Numbered from the stretch's first letter, positions 45,354 through 54,417 are shown. The stretch is DNA of 64,000 bases from Arthrobacter crystallopoietes (GCF_002849715.1 NZ_CP018863.1:3348001-3412000), one strand, 5' to 3'. Numbers and translations are program-made. The notes: a model not told the origin generated them from the letters alone.

Positions 45354-46817
45354 ATGGCAATTCAGCGTGACCTGATCATCGGCGGAAAGCACGTTGCCGC
45401 CGCATCCGGCAAGACCACCGAGGACATCAATCCCTACACAGGCCAGCCCTACGCCACGGTGGCTGCCGCCGGTGCGGAGGACATGACCCGTGCTGTCGAC
45501 GCCGCCGCCGGCGCCTTCGACCAGTGGGCGGGCATGGCCCCCAGCGCGCGGCGCAAGATCTTCCTGCGGGCGGCCGACCTGCTCGAGGAGCGCGCCGAAG
45601 ACGGCGTCTCCCTGATGGCCGGCGAAGTGGGCGGCGTGCGGAGCTGGGCGCTGTTCAACATCGGCCTGGCCGCGAACATCCTGCGCGAAGCGGCGGCAGC
45701 AACCACCGCTCCGCAGGGCGATGTGCTCGCCACGGATATGCCCGGCGTGTACTCGCTGGCGGTCCGGCAGCCGTTCGGCGTGGTGGGTGCCATGTCGCCG
45801 TGGAACGCGCCGTTCATCCTGGGCATCCGGGCGATCGCGGTTCCGCTGGCCGTGGGAAACACGGCCGTGCTGAAGCCGAGCGAGGATGCGCCGCTGTCCT
45901 GCGGCCTGTTCCTGGCCGACGCGCTGCTTGATGCCGGGATTCCCGACGGTGTACTGAATGTGGTGACCAATGCGCCCGAGGATGCGGCCGACGTCGTGAG
46001 CACCATGATCGCCGACGAGCGCGTCCGTTGTGTCAACTTCACCGGTTCCACTGCCGTGGGCCGGAAGATCGGCATGCAGGCGGCCGAGCACCTGAAGCCG
46101 GCCGTCCTGGAGCTCGGCGGGAAGAACAGCCTGGTGGTGCTCAAGGACGCCGACCTGGACTATGCAGTGAACGCCGCGGCCTTCGGGTCCTTCATGAACG
46201 CCGGGCAGATCTGCATGTCGGTGGACCGGGTGGTGGTGGACAAGAGCTTGGCAGCCGAGTTTACGGAACGGTTCGCGGCGAAGGTCTCCGGGCTGCCGAC
46301 CGGTGATCCGACCAACCCCGAGACGGTGATCGGGCCGGCGGTCAACGCGAAGTCCGCGCAGCGCCAGTACAGCCTGATCGACGACGCGCTGGCCAAGGGC
46401 GCCACCGCGGTGGCCGGCGGCCACAAGCTGGAAAACTCGCTGGTTCCCGCGACCGTGCTGACCGGGACGACGCCGGACATGAAGATCTACCACGACGAGA
46501 TCTTCGGCTCCGCGACGACCGTGCTGGAGGCCGAGAACCCCGAGCACGCCATCGAGCTGTCCAACGACACCAAGTACGGCCTGACTGCGGGCGTGATCAC
46601 CGAGAACATCCATGAGGGACTGAAGGTGGCGCAGCGGCTGCGCACCGGGATTGTCCACGTGAATGACCAGCCTGTGGCGGACGAGCCGATGGCGCCTTTC
46701 GGCGGGGTACAGAACTCCGGCTACGGCAAGTTCGGGGGGCAGGCCGGGATCGATTCGTTCAGCGAGCTGCGCTGGGTGACCATCCAACAGTACGGCCACG
46801 CGCAATACCCGTTCTAA
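45354..46817 (+). CDS. NAD(P)-dependent aldehyde dehydrogenase, 487 aa
   Basis: Full-length aldehyde dehydrogenase that oxidises an aldehyde to the acid. Catalytic C287 (NAGQICMSVDR) and general base E253 (LELGGKNS) are present, and the nucleotide-binding GSTAVGRKIG follows the Rossmann strand. The sequence is most like aromatic (salicylaldehyde/vanillin/benzaldehyde-type) dehydrogenases, suggesting degradation of a plant aromatic, but the substrate is inferred. AGGGAGG precedes ATG 45354. Single gene; a small hairpin follows. Confidence 0.93.
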   Translation: MAIQRDLIIGGKHVAAASGKTTEDINPYTGQPYATVAAAGAEDMTRAVDAAAGAFDQWAGMAPSARRKIFLRAADLLEERAEDGVSLMAGEVGGVRSWALFNIGLAANILREAAAATTAPQGDVLATDMPGVYSLAVRQPFGVVGAMSPWNAPFILGIRAIAVPLAVGNTAVLKPSEDAPLSCGLFLADALLDAGIPDGVLNVVTNAPEDAADVVSTMIADERVRCVNFTGSTAVGRKIGMQAAEHLKPAVLELGGKNSLVVLKDADLDYAVNAAAFGSFMNAGQICMSVDRVVVDKSLAAEFTERFAAKVSGLPTGDPTNPETVIGPAVNAKSAQRQYSLIDDALAKGATAVAGGHKLENSLVPATVLTGTTPDMKIYHDEIFGSATTVLEAENPEHAIELSNDTKYGLTAGVITENIHEGLKVAQRLRTGIVHVNDQPVADEPMAPFGGVQNSGYGKFGGQAGIDSFSELRWVTIQQYGHAQYPF

Positions 46818-46818
46818 C

Positions 46819-46834
46819 AGCAGATGTCTCTGCT
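46819..46834 (+). terminator. weak hairpin just past the aldehyde dehydrogenase gene
   Basis: AGCAGA (46819-46824), loop TGTC, TCTGCT (46829-46834), starting 2 bp after the stop. Perfect 6-bp stem, no T-run. Possibly a terminator. Confidence 0.3.
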
Positions 46835-46963
46835 CCTTGCGGTTAGATAACAAGTGAAACGAATGATCGGTAAATCCTTCCATCATCCTGTCCTGCAAGG
46901 TATCGTATGTGTCTGTTGTCACTATGAGGATAGTGAACTGAGACTCCCTGGAAAGGGGACAAA

Positions 46964-47302
46964 ATGCCGCATGAGGTGGCGATGCTACGTACCGACGAGC
47001 CGGTGGCCACAAGGCCCTCGGACAGCACGTTGGAGCTTGGCGAATTTCTTGGCGACCACGGGGACTGTCTCGTGCAGGAAATCCAAACGCTGTTGGCAGA
47101 GCTCGAGGGTAAAGTCACGCGGTACACCTGGCTGAAGTCTTCCCAGGAAACGCCGAAGGAACAGCGGGCCGAGAACATGCGCTCCCTGGCCTTCATGCAG
47201 ACAGCGTTGGAAGACATCACCGCCACGGTGGTCGGCATCTCAGTGAGCTCCCAGAGCGATCCGGGCATGGAAACTACCGGCAGAATCTCCAGCTGCGGCT
47301 AG
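46964..47302 (+). CDS. hypothetical helical protein, 112 aa
   Basis: Acidic N-terminus, then two or three amphipathic helices (LGEFLGDHGDCLVQEIQTLL and RSLAFMQTALEDITATVVGI). No cleaved signal or membrane segment. No domain recognised; it could be a small adaptor. GGAAAGGGG precedes ATG 46964 at a good distance. Convergent with the AbiEi/DUF559 gene. Confidence 0.6.
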   Translation: MPHEVAMLRTDEPVATRPSDSTLELGEFLGDHGDCLVQEIQTLLAELEGKVTRYTWLKSSQETPKEQRAENMRSLAFMQTALEDITATVVGISVSSQSDPGMETTGRISSCG

Positions 47303-47325
47303 CGAGCCTAATCGAGTCCGCCGGA

Positions 47326-48306
47326 CTAAGTTGCCAAACGGAGGGCGGCGGTGCGTGCTGCTGCACGCTCCATCGCCTTGATGATCCGGGCCTTGAGTTC
47401 TTCCGGATTCGATAAGTCCGACCAGTCCACCCGGAAGAAGTTCCAATGAACCTCGGTGAGGGCGTTCTCCCGTTTCCGTTCATCGAGGATCACCTGGTCC
47501 GTGGGCCGGTAGTCGAAGTACTTGCTCCTGCCATCGAATTCGAGGATCAGCAGGATCTCCTTCCAAGCGAAGTCCACCCGGTGATCACCGTGTCTCGTCG
47601 AAAGCCGAACCTGCGGTTCAGGCATCGGGATACCGAAGGTACGCAGCAGTAGACGGGTGCGGGTTTCGCCTGGTGATTCGGAGCGGCCGTCGAGAAGGCT
47701 GAGGACGTTGCGCGCTTTTCTGATTCCCGGGGCGCCAGGCATCGCGTTGACCATCCCCTCCATCTTGCTCAAGCTGGCTCCGAGCCGCAGCGCATGATCG
47801 CCGATGATGACAGCTCGGTGTAGCTCCAGTTCGCGTGCGCAGTCTAATACTGTCCGTTCCAAACTTGTGGCAGTGATTGTCCTGCCTCTCGGCCCTTGTA
47901 AAACAACCGTTTCGCCGACAGGCAGAACGCGGTTGTGCGTTTGAACATCCCCTCCGCTGGAGCGCCGGGTGGAGGAGAACGGTTGGCTGAGATGAATTGT
48001 CGAGTTGATACTCCAAATGTAGAGATGATGGAGCCGCGCAGCCGTGGTGTGGCTGTACGCGCCGGCATGGGGAGTAGTCAGAAAATGTGCCCGGATCCGC
48101 ATGAGGTTCTGTTGTTTATGGGTACTTTGTTTCCAGAGCGCTGCGAGTACATAGGCACCCCGTCGAATCCGAAGGACCACGCCCCAACGGACGGCTTCCA
48201 TTCGTAAGCGTTCACCTATACCGACCTCAGTGAGCTCCGCTGCTGTCAGGACATCCAGCTTGGGCCAAGCGGCTGTAACTCGTGCTTCGACAATATTGCG
48301 CTGCAT
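47326..48306 (-). CDS. AbiEi-like antitoxin domain plus DUF559 PD-(D/E)XK domain, 326 aa
   Basis: The N-terminal region (about 12-70, TAAELTEVGI ... LRIRRGAYVL) has the winged-helix layout of AbiEi-type antitoxin domains. The C-terminal region (about 215-320) is a Vsr-like DUF559 nuclease fold: VDFAWKEILLILEFDG provides the D and E-x-D catalytic acids, followed by RKRENALTEV. Such proteins are common in actinobacteria, usually alone, and their role (defence, restriction or regulation) is untested. No AbiEii toxin gene is adjacent. Start ATG 48306; the ribosome site is weak. Confidence 0.72.
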   Translation of the reverse strand: MQRNIVEARVTAAWPKLDVLTAAELTEVGIGERLRMEAVRWGVVLRIRRGAYVLAALWKQSTHKQQNLMRIRAHFLTTPHAGAYSHTTAARLHHLYIWSINSTIHLSQPFSSTRRSSGGDVQTHNRVLPVGETVVLQGPRGRTITATSLERTVLDCARELELHRAVIIGDHALRLGASLSKMEGMVNAMPGAPGIRKARNVLSLLDGRSESPGETRTRLLLRTFGIPMPEPQVRLSTRHGDHRVDFAWKEILLILEFDGRSKYFDYRPTDQVILDERKRENALTEVHWNFFRVDWSDLSNPEELKARIIKAMERAAARTAALRLAT

Positions 48307-48475
48307 CGCACCATTTTCATGGCGCTGATCAAACCTACGAGTGCCTGCCGCGGGGAATGTGGACAGTACCGGTTATTGGGGGGCGCTGTGTAGGGACTGC
48401 CGATTCGGTTGGCACGGTTCGAGTTTGTGCGTAAAGGCGAAGTTCGAACGGGTTATTCGCCCTAAAACGGTTGGG

Positions 48476-48515
48476 GCCTGCGAAAGCGGTGCTGGCCGGC
48501 ACCGCTTTCGCAGGC
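48476..48515. terminator. 17-bp perfect hairpin downstream of hemD
   Basis: GCCTGCGAAAGCGGTGC (48476-48492), loop TGGCCG, GCACCGCTTTCGCAGGC (48499-48515). It lies 58 bp past the stop of the leftward hemD gene, the last gene of the nirB-cobA-hemD run. No T-run follows. It is also 170 bp upstream of the AbiEi/DUF559 gene. A shortened copy of the arm (AGCACCG) recurs at 48517. Confidence 0.6.
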
Positions 48516-48572
48516 TAGCACCGTTCTCATTAACCAAAGCAAGCTGGCTATTGTCCGTCGGCTGGGCTCGGG

Positions 48573-49772
48573 CTAGACGTTCAGGCGGTAGCCGCGCTTG
48601 ATGACCGTGGCCACCAGCGACGCATCAGGCAGTGCCTGGCGGAGCCTGCTGACCGCCATGTCGAGCGCGTGTTCGCCGGGGGCGTCGGGCAGACACTCCA
48701 GCAACGCCTCGCGCGGCAGGACTGCTCCGCCGGCGGCCGCCAGCGCTCGGAAGATTGCCAATGGCGTGGGGGACAGGTCCACCCGCTCGCCGCGCAGAAT
48801 GACCGAGCGGCCTCGGATCTCAAGCTCGCCAAGGGCCGTGTTGAAGCGCTGGATCTGGTTGCCGGACAGGTGCTCCACCACCAGCCGGATGAGCGCGCCC
48901 ATGCGGTACCGCTCAGGCATGATCGGCCGGACACCGGCATCCTCCAGCGGTTTAGCGGTGACCGGCCCCACCGCGGCGGCAACGACGTCGTACTTGAAAG
49001 CGGTCACGAGGGCGTCGAAGAGGCCGAGTTCATGTGCCGTGCTCCACAGGGCGTCCACGGCCGGCGCACTGGTAAAGGTGACCACGTCCAGTTGCCGGGT
49101 AATGACCGCCTCGATCAGCCGTCCCACCTTGCCCTCGGCACCCTCCGGCTTGATCCAGCGGTAGGGGGTAACCGTCAGGACCGTGGCGCCGGCGCCGCGC
49201 AGCCGGGCCAACTGTTCGGCATCCGTGTACCCGTGCAGTTGGATGGCGACGGTCAGCCCTTCCACCCCTTGTTCCAGCAGCATGTCCACCATCGTGGCTG
49301 TGCGCTCGTCGTGGCTGATGCCGGCGTCGTCCAGCCCGGCCGCCCGTACCGCGCCGCGTGCTTTGGGACCGCGGACGAAGATCCGCGACGCCGCGAGGAT
49401 GTCCATCAGGTCCTCGCCCAGCCCGTGGGCGTCCGCGGCCTCGCACCAGCGGCGCATGCCGTAGGCGGTGGTGATCAGGGTGATGTCCGGGCGGGCGCCG
49501 AGAATGGCGGCGGTGTCCTGCATCAGCAGATGGTCCTCCGCAACCGGGGCGATCCGCAGCGCGGGGGCATGCAGAACCTGGGCGCCGCGGCGTTCCAGCG
49601 CCGAGATGAGGTCCTCGGCACGGCGGTCCGAGGTGACGCCGACGCGGAAGCCGGCCAGCGCGTCCGCATTCGGGAGCTCCACCAAGGTGCGGAGTTCCTG
49701 GTCCGGAGCGCGGGTGAGGTCCTGGCTGGGAGCTGGAGCGGAGGCGGGGACGGCAGCGGCGGCGCCCATCAT
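48573..49772 (-). CDS. hemD: uroporphyrinogen-III synthase fused to a winged-helix domain, 399 aa
   Basis: The N-terminal two-lobed HemD fold (about 40-300, LAGFRVGVTSDRRAEDLISA ... VVTFTSAPAVDALW) closes hydroxymethylbilane to uroporphyrinogen III. The C-terminal 95 residues form an OmpR-type DNA-binding domain (LSPTPLAIFRALAAAGGAVL ... LDMAVSRLRQALP ... VIKRGYRLNV). This fusion is known in actinobacteria, where it may act as regulator of nitrite or sulfite assimilation. ATG 49772 overlaps the cobA stop (ATGA), so the two are coupled. Third gene of nirB-cobA-hemD. Confidence 0.9.
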   Translation of the reverse strand: MMGAAAAVPASAPAPSQDLTRAPDQELRTLVELPNADALAGFRVGVTSDRRAEDLISALERRGAQVLHAPALRIAPVAEDHLLMQDTAAILGARPDITLITTAYGMRRWCEAADAHGLGEDLMDILAASRIFVRGPKARGAVRAAGLDDAGISHDERTATMVDMLLEQGVEGLTVAIQLHGYTDAEQLARLRGAGATVLTVTPYRWIKPEGAEGKVGRLIEAVITRQLDVVTFTSAPAVDALWSTAHELGLFDALVTAFKYDVVAAAVGPVTAKPLEDAGVRPIMPERYRMGALIRLVVEHLSGNQIQRFNTALGELEIRGRSVILRGERVDLSPTPLAIFRALAAAGGAVLPREALLECLPDAPGEHALDMAVSRLRQALPDASLVATVIKRGYRLNV

Positions 49773-50794
49773 GCTCCCAACGTGTCGGCGAGCTCGGCCA
49801 GTTTGCCGGCGGTTTCTTCGCAGCCGTTGGCCAGCCGGACCACCTCGCCGATGACCAGGATAGCCGGGGGTTTCACTCCGGCTGCACCGGCGGCCGTGAC
49901 GACGCCGGTCAGCGTGGAGATTGTGGTCCGCTGAGAGTCGCTGTAGCCGCGCTCGACGATTGCCACCGGCATGTCCGCCTTCATCCCGGCGCGGCGCAGC
50001 CCGGCGGTGAGCTGGGGCAGCGTGCCGACACCCATCAGCACCACAACCGTCCCGCCGAGGCCGGCGAGGTGTTCGTACTCGGCGTCGGTCAGCGGGGCGT
50101 GCCCGGAAACCACGGTGAACAGATGGCTGATTTCGCGGTGTGTCACGGGGATGCCGGCGGCGGCCGGGACCGAAATGGCGCTGGTGATACCGGGGACCAC
50201 ACTGACCGGGACGCCGGCCTTGGCACAGCTGATGACTTCCTCGCCGCCGCGGCCAAAGACATACGGGTCCCCGCCCTTGAGCCGGACCACATTGTTGCCC
50301 TCCTGCGCGGACTGGATCATCAGCCGTTCGATCTCGCGCTGCGTGACTTTGTGGTGCCCGGGGCGCTTGCCGACGTCGATCAGCTCGGCCCCCGGTGCGT
50401 ACTCGGCCAGGTTCCGGTGCGGGGCCAGCCGGTCAAAGAAGACGACGTCGGCCTCCTGCAGTACCTGCCGTGCCCGCACCGTCAGCAGGTCTTCCGCACC
50501 GGGACCGCCGCCGATCAGAGTGACATGGCCGCCGGGTGCTGCGGCTTCCTCCCGGGACACCAGCAGCCCACGCCGGCGGCAGGTTTCCGGCAACGCCGAC
50601 CACCGGGGGTCGCCGTCGTCAATCGCCACCACCAGGGCTACGCCGTCGAGCATTTCCGGCTTGTACGCAGCGGGGGAGGACAGAGTGCGGACGGTGGCGC
50701 CGGCGGCACCGTACCGGCGGATTGCCCGCCGCGCTGCCTCGGGAGTGCCGGCGACGAGGACCGTGTAGCCGGTCAGATCCGTATTCGTGAACAT
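49769..50794 (-). CDS. cobA: uroporphyrinogen-III C-methyltransferase, 341 aa
   Basis: SUMT makes precorrin-2, the first step from uroporphyrinogen III to siroheme. Methylase domain (about 87-330) with VTLIGGGPGAEDLLTVRA, DVVFFDRLA, VVRLKGGDPYVFGRGGEE and VVPGITSAISVPAAAGIPVT. The first 85 residues are a shortened Rossmann-like domain resembling the N-terminal dehydrogenase part of CysG (LVAGTPEAARRAIRRYGAAG), lacking the full domain. Start 50794 is 35 bp after the nirB stop; its stop overlaps hemD. Confidence 0.92.
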   Translation of the reverse strand: MFTNTDLTGYTVLVAGTPEAARRAIRRYGAAGATVRTLSSPAAYKPEMLDGVALVVAIDDGDPRWSALPETCRRRGLLVSREEAAAPGGHVTLIGGGPGAEDLLTVRARQVLQEADVVFFDRLAPHRNLAEYAPGAELIDVGKRPGHHKVTQREIERLMIQSAQEGNNVVRLKGGDPYVFGRGGEEVISCAKAGVPVSVVPGITSAISVPAAAGIPVTHREISHLFTVVSGHAPLTDAEYEHLAGLGGTVVVLMGVGTLPQLTAGLRRAGMKADMPVAIVERGYSDSQRTTISTLTGVVTAAGAAGVKPPAILVIGEVVRLANGCEETAGKLAELADTLGA

Positions 50795-50829
50795 AAGGCT
50801 TCTCCTTCAGGGGCGGGCGTGGGCAGCGG

Positions 50830-53598
50830 TTACTGGGCAGTGCGGACAGGGATCGAGGAGCCGAGCAGCACCGGGCCCTCGCCGGCGGCTGCAGCGGCAC
50901 GTTCGTCCTCGGTTGCGGGGCGGATCATGCCGCGCTCGCTGACGTTGGCGATCGAGTTATCCTGCTGATCCGGCGCGTTCACAAACGAGCGAAAACGCCG
51001 CAGCCGGTCCGGGTTTTTCAGCGTAGCGGCCCACTCATCCTCGTAGTTATCAACGTGACGTGCCATTGCTGCCTCGAGGTCATCGGCGATCCCGAGGACG
51101 TCATTGATGACGACATCCTTGACATGTTCGATGCCCCCGTCCAGGTCTTCGACCCAGCGGGCCGTGCGCTGCAGCCGGTCCGCCGTGCGGATGTAGTACA
51201 TCAGGTAGCGGTCGATGTACTTGACCAAGGTTTCGTCGTCCAGATCCTTGGCCAGCAACTGGGCGTGGGCCGGGTTGGCCCCGCCGTTTCCGCCTACATA
51301 CAGGTTCCAGCCGTCCGCCGTGGCGATCACGCCAACGTCCTTGCCCCGGGCCTCGGCACACTCCCGGGCGCAGCCGGAAACGCCCATCTTGAACTTGTGC
51401 GGGGCACGCAGTCCGCGGTAGCGCAGCTCTAGCCGGATGCCCATCGCCACCGAGTCCTGCACCCCGAAACGGCACCAGGTGGAGCCGACACAACTCTTCA
51501 CATTGCGCAATGCTTTGCCGTACGCCTGGCCCGACTCGAACCCGGCTTCCACCAGTTCCTTCCAGATCTCCGGCAGTTGCTCCAGCCGGGCGCCGAACAT
51601 ATCGATGCGCAGGGCGCCGGTGATCTTGGTGTAGAGCCCGTACTTCTCCGCCACGCGGGCGATCACGCCGAGCTTCTCCGGAGTGATTTCGCCGCCGGGG
51701 ATACGCGGAACCACGGAGTAGGTGCCGTTCTTCTGCATGTTGGCCAGCGCGCGGTCGTTGGTGTCCTGCAGCGTGCCGCGGCCGCCGTCGAGCGGGTATT
51801 CGGCCAGCTGCGACGCGAGGATGGAGCCAATGGCCGGCTTGCAGATGTCGCAGCCCAGCGGGGCCTGGGTGGCCGTGGTGCCGTCCTCGAGCTCCAGTTC
51901 CACCGGGAGGCCGAAGCGCAGGAAGATCTCCTCGGCACTGGCCAGCTCGAGGGCGCGCACGGCCTCGAAGAGCTCCGCGCGGGAGAGGGAGAAGTGCTCG
52001 CACAGGGCTTTGGAAACGGTGATGCCGCTCTTGGTCAGCTCGGTTTCGAGCAGCTTCTTGAGCATCGGGACGCACGAGCCGCACTGGGTGCCGGCACGGG
52101 TGCAGGCCTTCAGCCCGCCGAGGTCCTGCGCCGGGTCCTGGCCCTCGCAGGCGCCGCAGCCGTTGATCGCGTCCCGGATGGAACCGGCCGCCACGTTGTT
52201 GCACGAACACAGGATCGCGTCGTCCGGCAGCTCGGTGTCCGGGGCGTCGCCGCCGCCGGCAGCGGAGAGGTACGCGCCGGGTTCGGCAGGCAGCTCGCGG
52301 CCCAGCAGCGGGCGCAGGCTCTGGTACGGGGCGGCATCGCCGACGAAGATGCCGCCGAGCAGAGTCTTGGCATCGTCCGTGGTGACGATCTTCTGGTAGA
52401 CGCCCCGGGCCGGATCCGCGTAGACGATTTCCAACGCGTGCTCCGTCGTGGCGAACGCGTCGCCGAAGCTGGCCACGTCCACGCCGGAGAGCTTGAGCTT
52501 GGTGGCGGTGTCGAAGCCGGCGAAGGTGGCCTGCCCGCCGGACAGCCGGTCCGCAACGATCTCGGCCATGGAGTTCGCCGGCGCCACCAGTCCTACACAC
52601 AGGCCGCCGAAGTTGGCGACTTCGCCCACGGCCCAGATATTCTCGACGTCGGTGGCGCAGGTTTCGTCGATCACGATGCCGCCGCGGGCGCCCATCCGGA
52701 AGACGGGGACGAAGTCCTCATCGCCCAGCTCTACCGGCATTCCGGCGGCCCGGCTTGCGGCGGCCTCGGCGTCGGCCTTGGCCCGGTTGTTGACGGTCCG
52801 CGCCAGTTCATCGCGTGGCCGGACGCCGATGGAAACCACCACCAGGTCCGCCGGGATGATCCGGCCATCGGCCATTTCGACGCCGGTGACCACCGGTTCG
52901 CCATCCGCGCCGGTCTCAGTCAGGACCGCCTTGGGGAAGACGCCGCCGTGCACCTCCAGGCCCTTTTCGGCGACGAGCCGGCCCATGGCCTGGCCCGCGC
53001 CCTCGTCCAGCTGGGTGCCCATCAGCCACTTGCCGCCGTCGATAATCACCGGACGGGCGCCGAGGCTCTGCAGCCCGGCCGCGGCCTCGAGCCCCAGCAG
53101 TCCGCCGCCGATCGTAACGGCGTTGATGGTGCGGCCGTGCTTCGCGGTCAGTGCGGCGACCTGTTGGTTGATGCCCCGGACGTCCTCGAGCGTGCGGTAG
53201 ACACTGGTGTGCTCGCTGCCCGGGATGGGCAGGGTGGCGGCGTTGGAGCCGGTGGCTAGCACCAGTTCGTCGTACGGATACCGGCCGCCGCCTTCCGTGA
53301 TGACTTCTTTGGCAGCCAGGTCCAGGTCCACTGCACGTGCCCCGGTAACCAGGGTGACGCCGTCGTTCTCCCAGAGGCTCTTTTCGCCCAGCGTGAGGTC
53401 CACGTCCGTGTCGGTCAGCGCCTTGCTCAGCGCCACCCGGTCGTACGGCAGATGGACTTCCTCGGTCAGCACGGTGATTGCCGTTTGACCCGCAGCGACG
53501 GCGTTCCGGGCGCACATGGCCTCGACGAAGCGGTGTGCAGCGGGGCCGCCGCCGATGACCACGATCCGGCGCGATGCAGTGGATTCCAACTGGTTCAT
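50830..53598 (-). CDS. nirB: assimilatory nitrite reductase large subunit NirB, 922 aa
   Basis: Reduces nitrite to ammonia with NAD(P)H. FAD/NAD domains first (RIVVIGGGPAAHRFVEAMCA; VTIGGGLLGLEAAAGLQSLG), then a BFD-like [2Fe-2S] region with CSCNNVAAGSIRDAI and GCGACEG. The C-terminal siroheme/[4Fe-4S] domains bind the cluster through C703-x5-C709 and C743-x3-C747 (SCVGSTWCRF, SGCARECAEA). Normal length is about 850 residues, and the extra is mainly a C-terminal tail. It is first in nirB-cobA-hemD; siroheme made by the neighbours is its cofactor. A GlnR-like box lies 113 bp upstream. Confidence 0.95.
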   Translation of the reverse strand: MNQLESTASRRIVVIGGGPAAHRFVEAMCARNAVAAGQTAITVLTEEVHLPYDRVALSKALTDTDVDLTLGEKSLWENDGVTLVTGARAVDLDLAAKEVITEGGGRYPYDELVLATGSNAATLPIPGSEHTSVYRTLEDVRGINQQVAALTAKHGRTINAVTIGGGLLGLEAAAGLQSLGARPVIIDGGKWLMGTQLDEGAGQAMGRLVAEKGLEVHGGVFPKAVLTETGADGEPVVTGVEMADGRIIPADLVVVSIGVRPRDELARTVNNRAKADAEAAASRAAGMPVELGDEDFVPVFRMGARGGIVIDETCATDVENIWAVGEVANFGGLCVGLVAPANSMAEIVADRLSGGQATFAGFDTATKLKLSGVDVASFGDAFATTEHALEIVYADPARGVYQKIVTTDDAKTLLGGIFVGDAAPYQSLRPLLGRELPAEPGAYLSAAGGGDAPDTELPDDAILCSCNNVAAGSIRDAINGCGACEGQDPAQDLGGLKACTRAGTQCGSCVPMLKKLLETELTKSGITVSKALCEHFSLSRAELFEAVRALELASAEEIFLRFGLPVELELEDGTTATQAPLGCDICKPAIGSILASQLAEYPLDGGRGTLQDTNDRALANMQKNGTYSVVPRIPGGEITPEKLGVIARVAEKYGLYTKITGALRIDMFGARLEQLPEIWKELVEAGFESGQAYGKALRNVKSCVGSTWCRFGVQDSVAMGIRLELRYRGLRAPHKFKMGVSGCARECAEARGKDVGVIATADGWNLYVGGNGGANPAHAQLLAKDLDDETLVKYIDRYLMYYIRTADRLQRTARWVEDLDGGIEHVKDVVINDVLGIADDLEAAMARHVDNYEDEWAATLKNPDRLRRFRSFVNAPDQQDNSIANVSERGMIRPATEDERAAAAAGEGPVLLGSSIPVRTAQ

Positions 53599-53710
53599 GG
53601 GCCTACCTCTGGTTAGGGTGCAGTTTCCTGGCGCCGGCCTGAGTCGCGGACCGTTTGAGGGTCGCGGACGGCAGGTCCCGGAGCGTTGCTTTCCAGCCTA
53701 GGAGCCCGCC

Positions 53711-53748
53711 GTTGCGCCCTAATTTCCCTACTGTTTCCCGCAGTTGAC
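53711..53748 (-). promoter_or_regulatory. GlnR-like box facing nirB
   Basis: Read on the minus strand: GTCAA-n6-GAAAC-n6-GAAAT-n6-GCAAC, four pentamers at exact 11-bp steps. The known GlnR pattern is GTNAC-n6-GAAAC repeated. The second pentamer is a perfect match, the others have one or two mismatches. 113 bp upstream of the nirB start. The rest of the 393-bp gap (53599-53991) has no gene. Confidence 0.5.
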
Positions 53749-53898
53749 TTTTCCCTGGCCATTTCCGGGGTTGGGGGTGAAGAATCCGAAATCTGCCCGA
53801 AACATACGACGGCGGGGCGTTGCGTTCCGCTCAATGTGGCCGTGCGGGGCGGGAGGGCCGGCGCATCACAGGCGGGGTGCCGGTGCCGTGAGAACCGT

Positions 53899-53936
53899 TT
53901 TACGAAGCCGAAACAGCGCGGAGGGCCGGATGAAAC
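53899..53936 (+). promoter_or_regulatory. GlnR-like box facing nirD
   Basis: TTTAC-n6-GAAAC-n6-GAGGG-n6-GAAAC at 11-bp steps; the two GAAAC half-sites (53910-53914, 53932-53936) are exactly 22 bp apart. The third pentamer is a poor match. It lies 58 bp before the nirD start. A 9-bp inverted repeat TACGAAGCC/GGCTTCGTA (53901-53909, 53940-53948) overlaps it. Confidence 0.5.
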
Positions 53937-53994
53937 ACGGGCTTCGTAGCGTGGTCGTCATCGACAACCGATCCAACACCGAACGGGGTCCATG

Positions 53995-54417
53995 ATGACC
54001 GTACTTACTGCTCCCGAGATTGATCCTGCTGCCGGAACGCTACCTGACGCCCTTGCCGCCGATGCCCTCGACTGGCATACCGTTTGCCGCGTTGCGGATC
54101 TGGAAGTTGCCTGGGGCGAGGCTGCACTGATCGACGGCGAACAGGTAGCCCTGATCAAGGTTTCCGCCAGCGAGGTCTACGCGGTTGCCCACCGGGATCC
54201 CGTCACCGGCGCCCACGTCATGGCCCGGGGGATCGTCGGCAACAAGGGCTGGCACCGGACGCTCGCATCGCCCCTGCATAAGGAGGTCTACGACCTGGCG
54301 ACGGGGGAGTGCTTCACCGATCCGGCCTTGGCCCTGCGCGTCTACCCGGTCCGGCTGCGCGAGGGCATGGTCACCGTTGGGCTGCCGGCCGACGCCGCTG
54401 TTGGAATCGCCGCATGA
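53995..54417 (+). CDS. nirD: nitrite reductase small subunit NirD, 140 aa
   Basis: Rieske-like beta-sandwich partner of NirB: WHTVCRVADLEVAWGEAALI, VALIKVSASEVYAVAHRDPV and GWHRTLASPLHKEVYDLATG followed by VYPVRLREGMVTVGLP. As is usual for NirD, the Rieske cysteine/histidine cluster ligands are not conserved, so no Fe-S cluster is expected. ATG 53995 is preferred to 53992 because GGGG then lies 6 bases upstream. It overlaps the next gene by ATGA. Unusually, nirD is divergent from nirB and not in one operon with it. Confidence 0.92.
   Translation: MTVLTAPEIDPAAGTLPDALAADALDWHTVCRVADLEVAWGEAALIDGEQVALIKVSASEVYAVAHRDPVTGAHVMARGIVGNKGWHRTLASPLHKEVYDLATGECFTDPALALRVYPVRLREGMVTVGLPADAAVGIAA

Noticed and set aside
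45228..47012. 594-codon open frame on the minus strand
   Set aside because: Antisense to the aldehyde dehydrogenase, which has a full set of motifs on the plus strand.
51577..53259. 560-codon open frame on the plus strand
   Set aside because: Lies fully opposite nirB. Long antisense frames are usual in high-GC DNA and the peptide lacks any domain.
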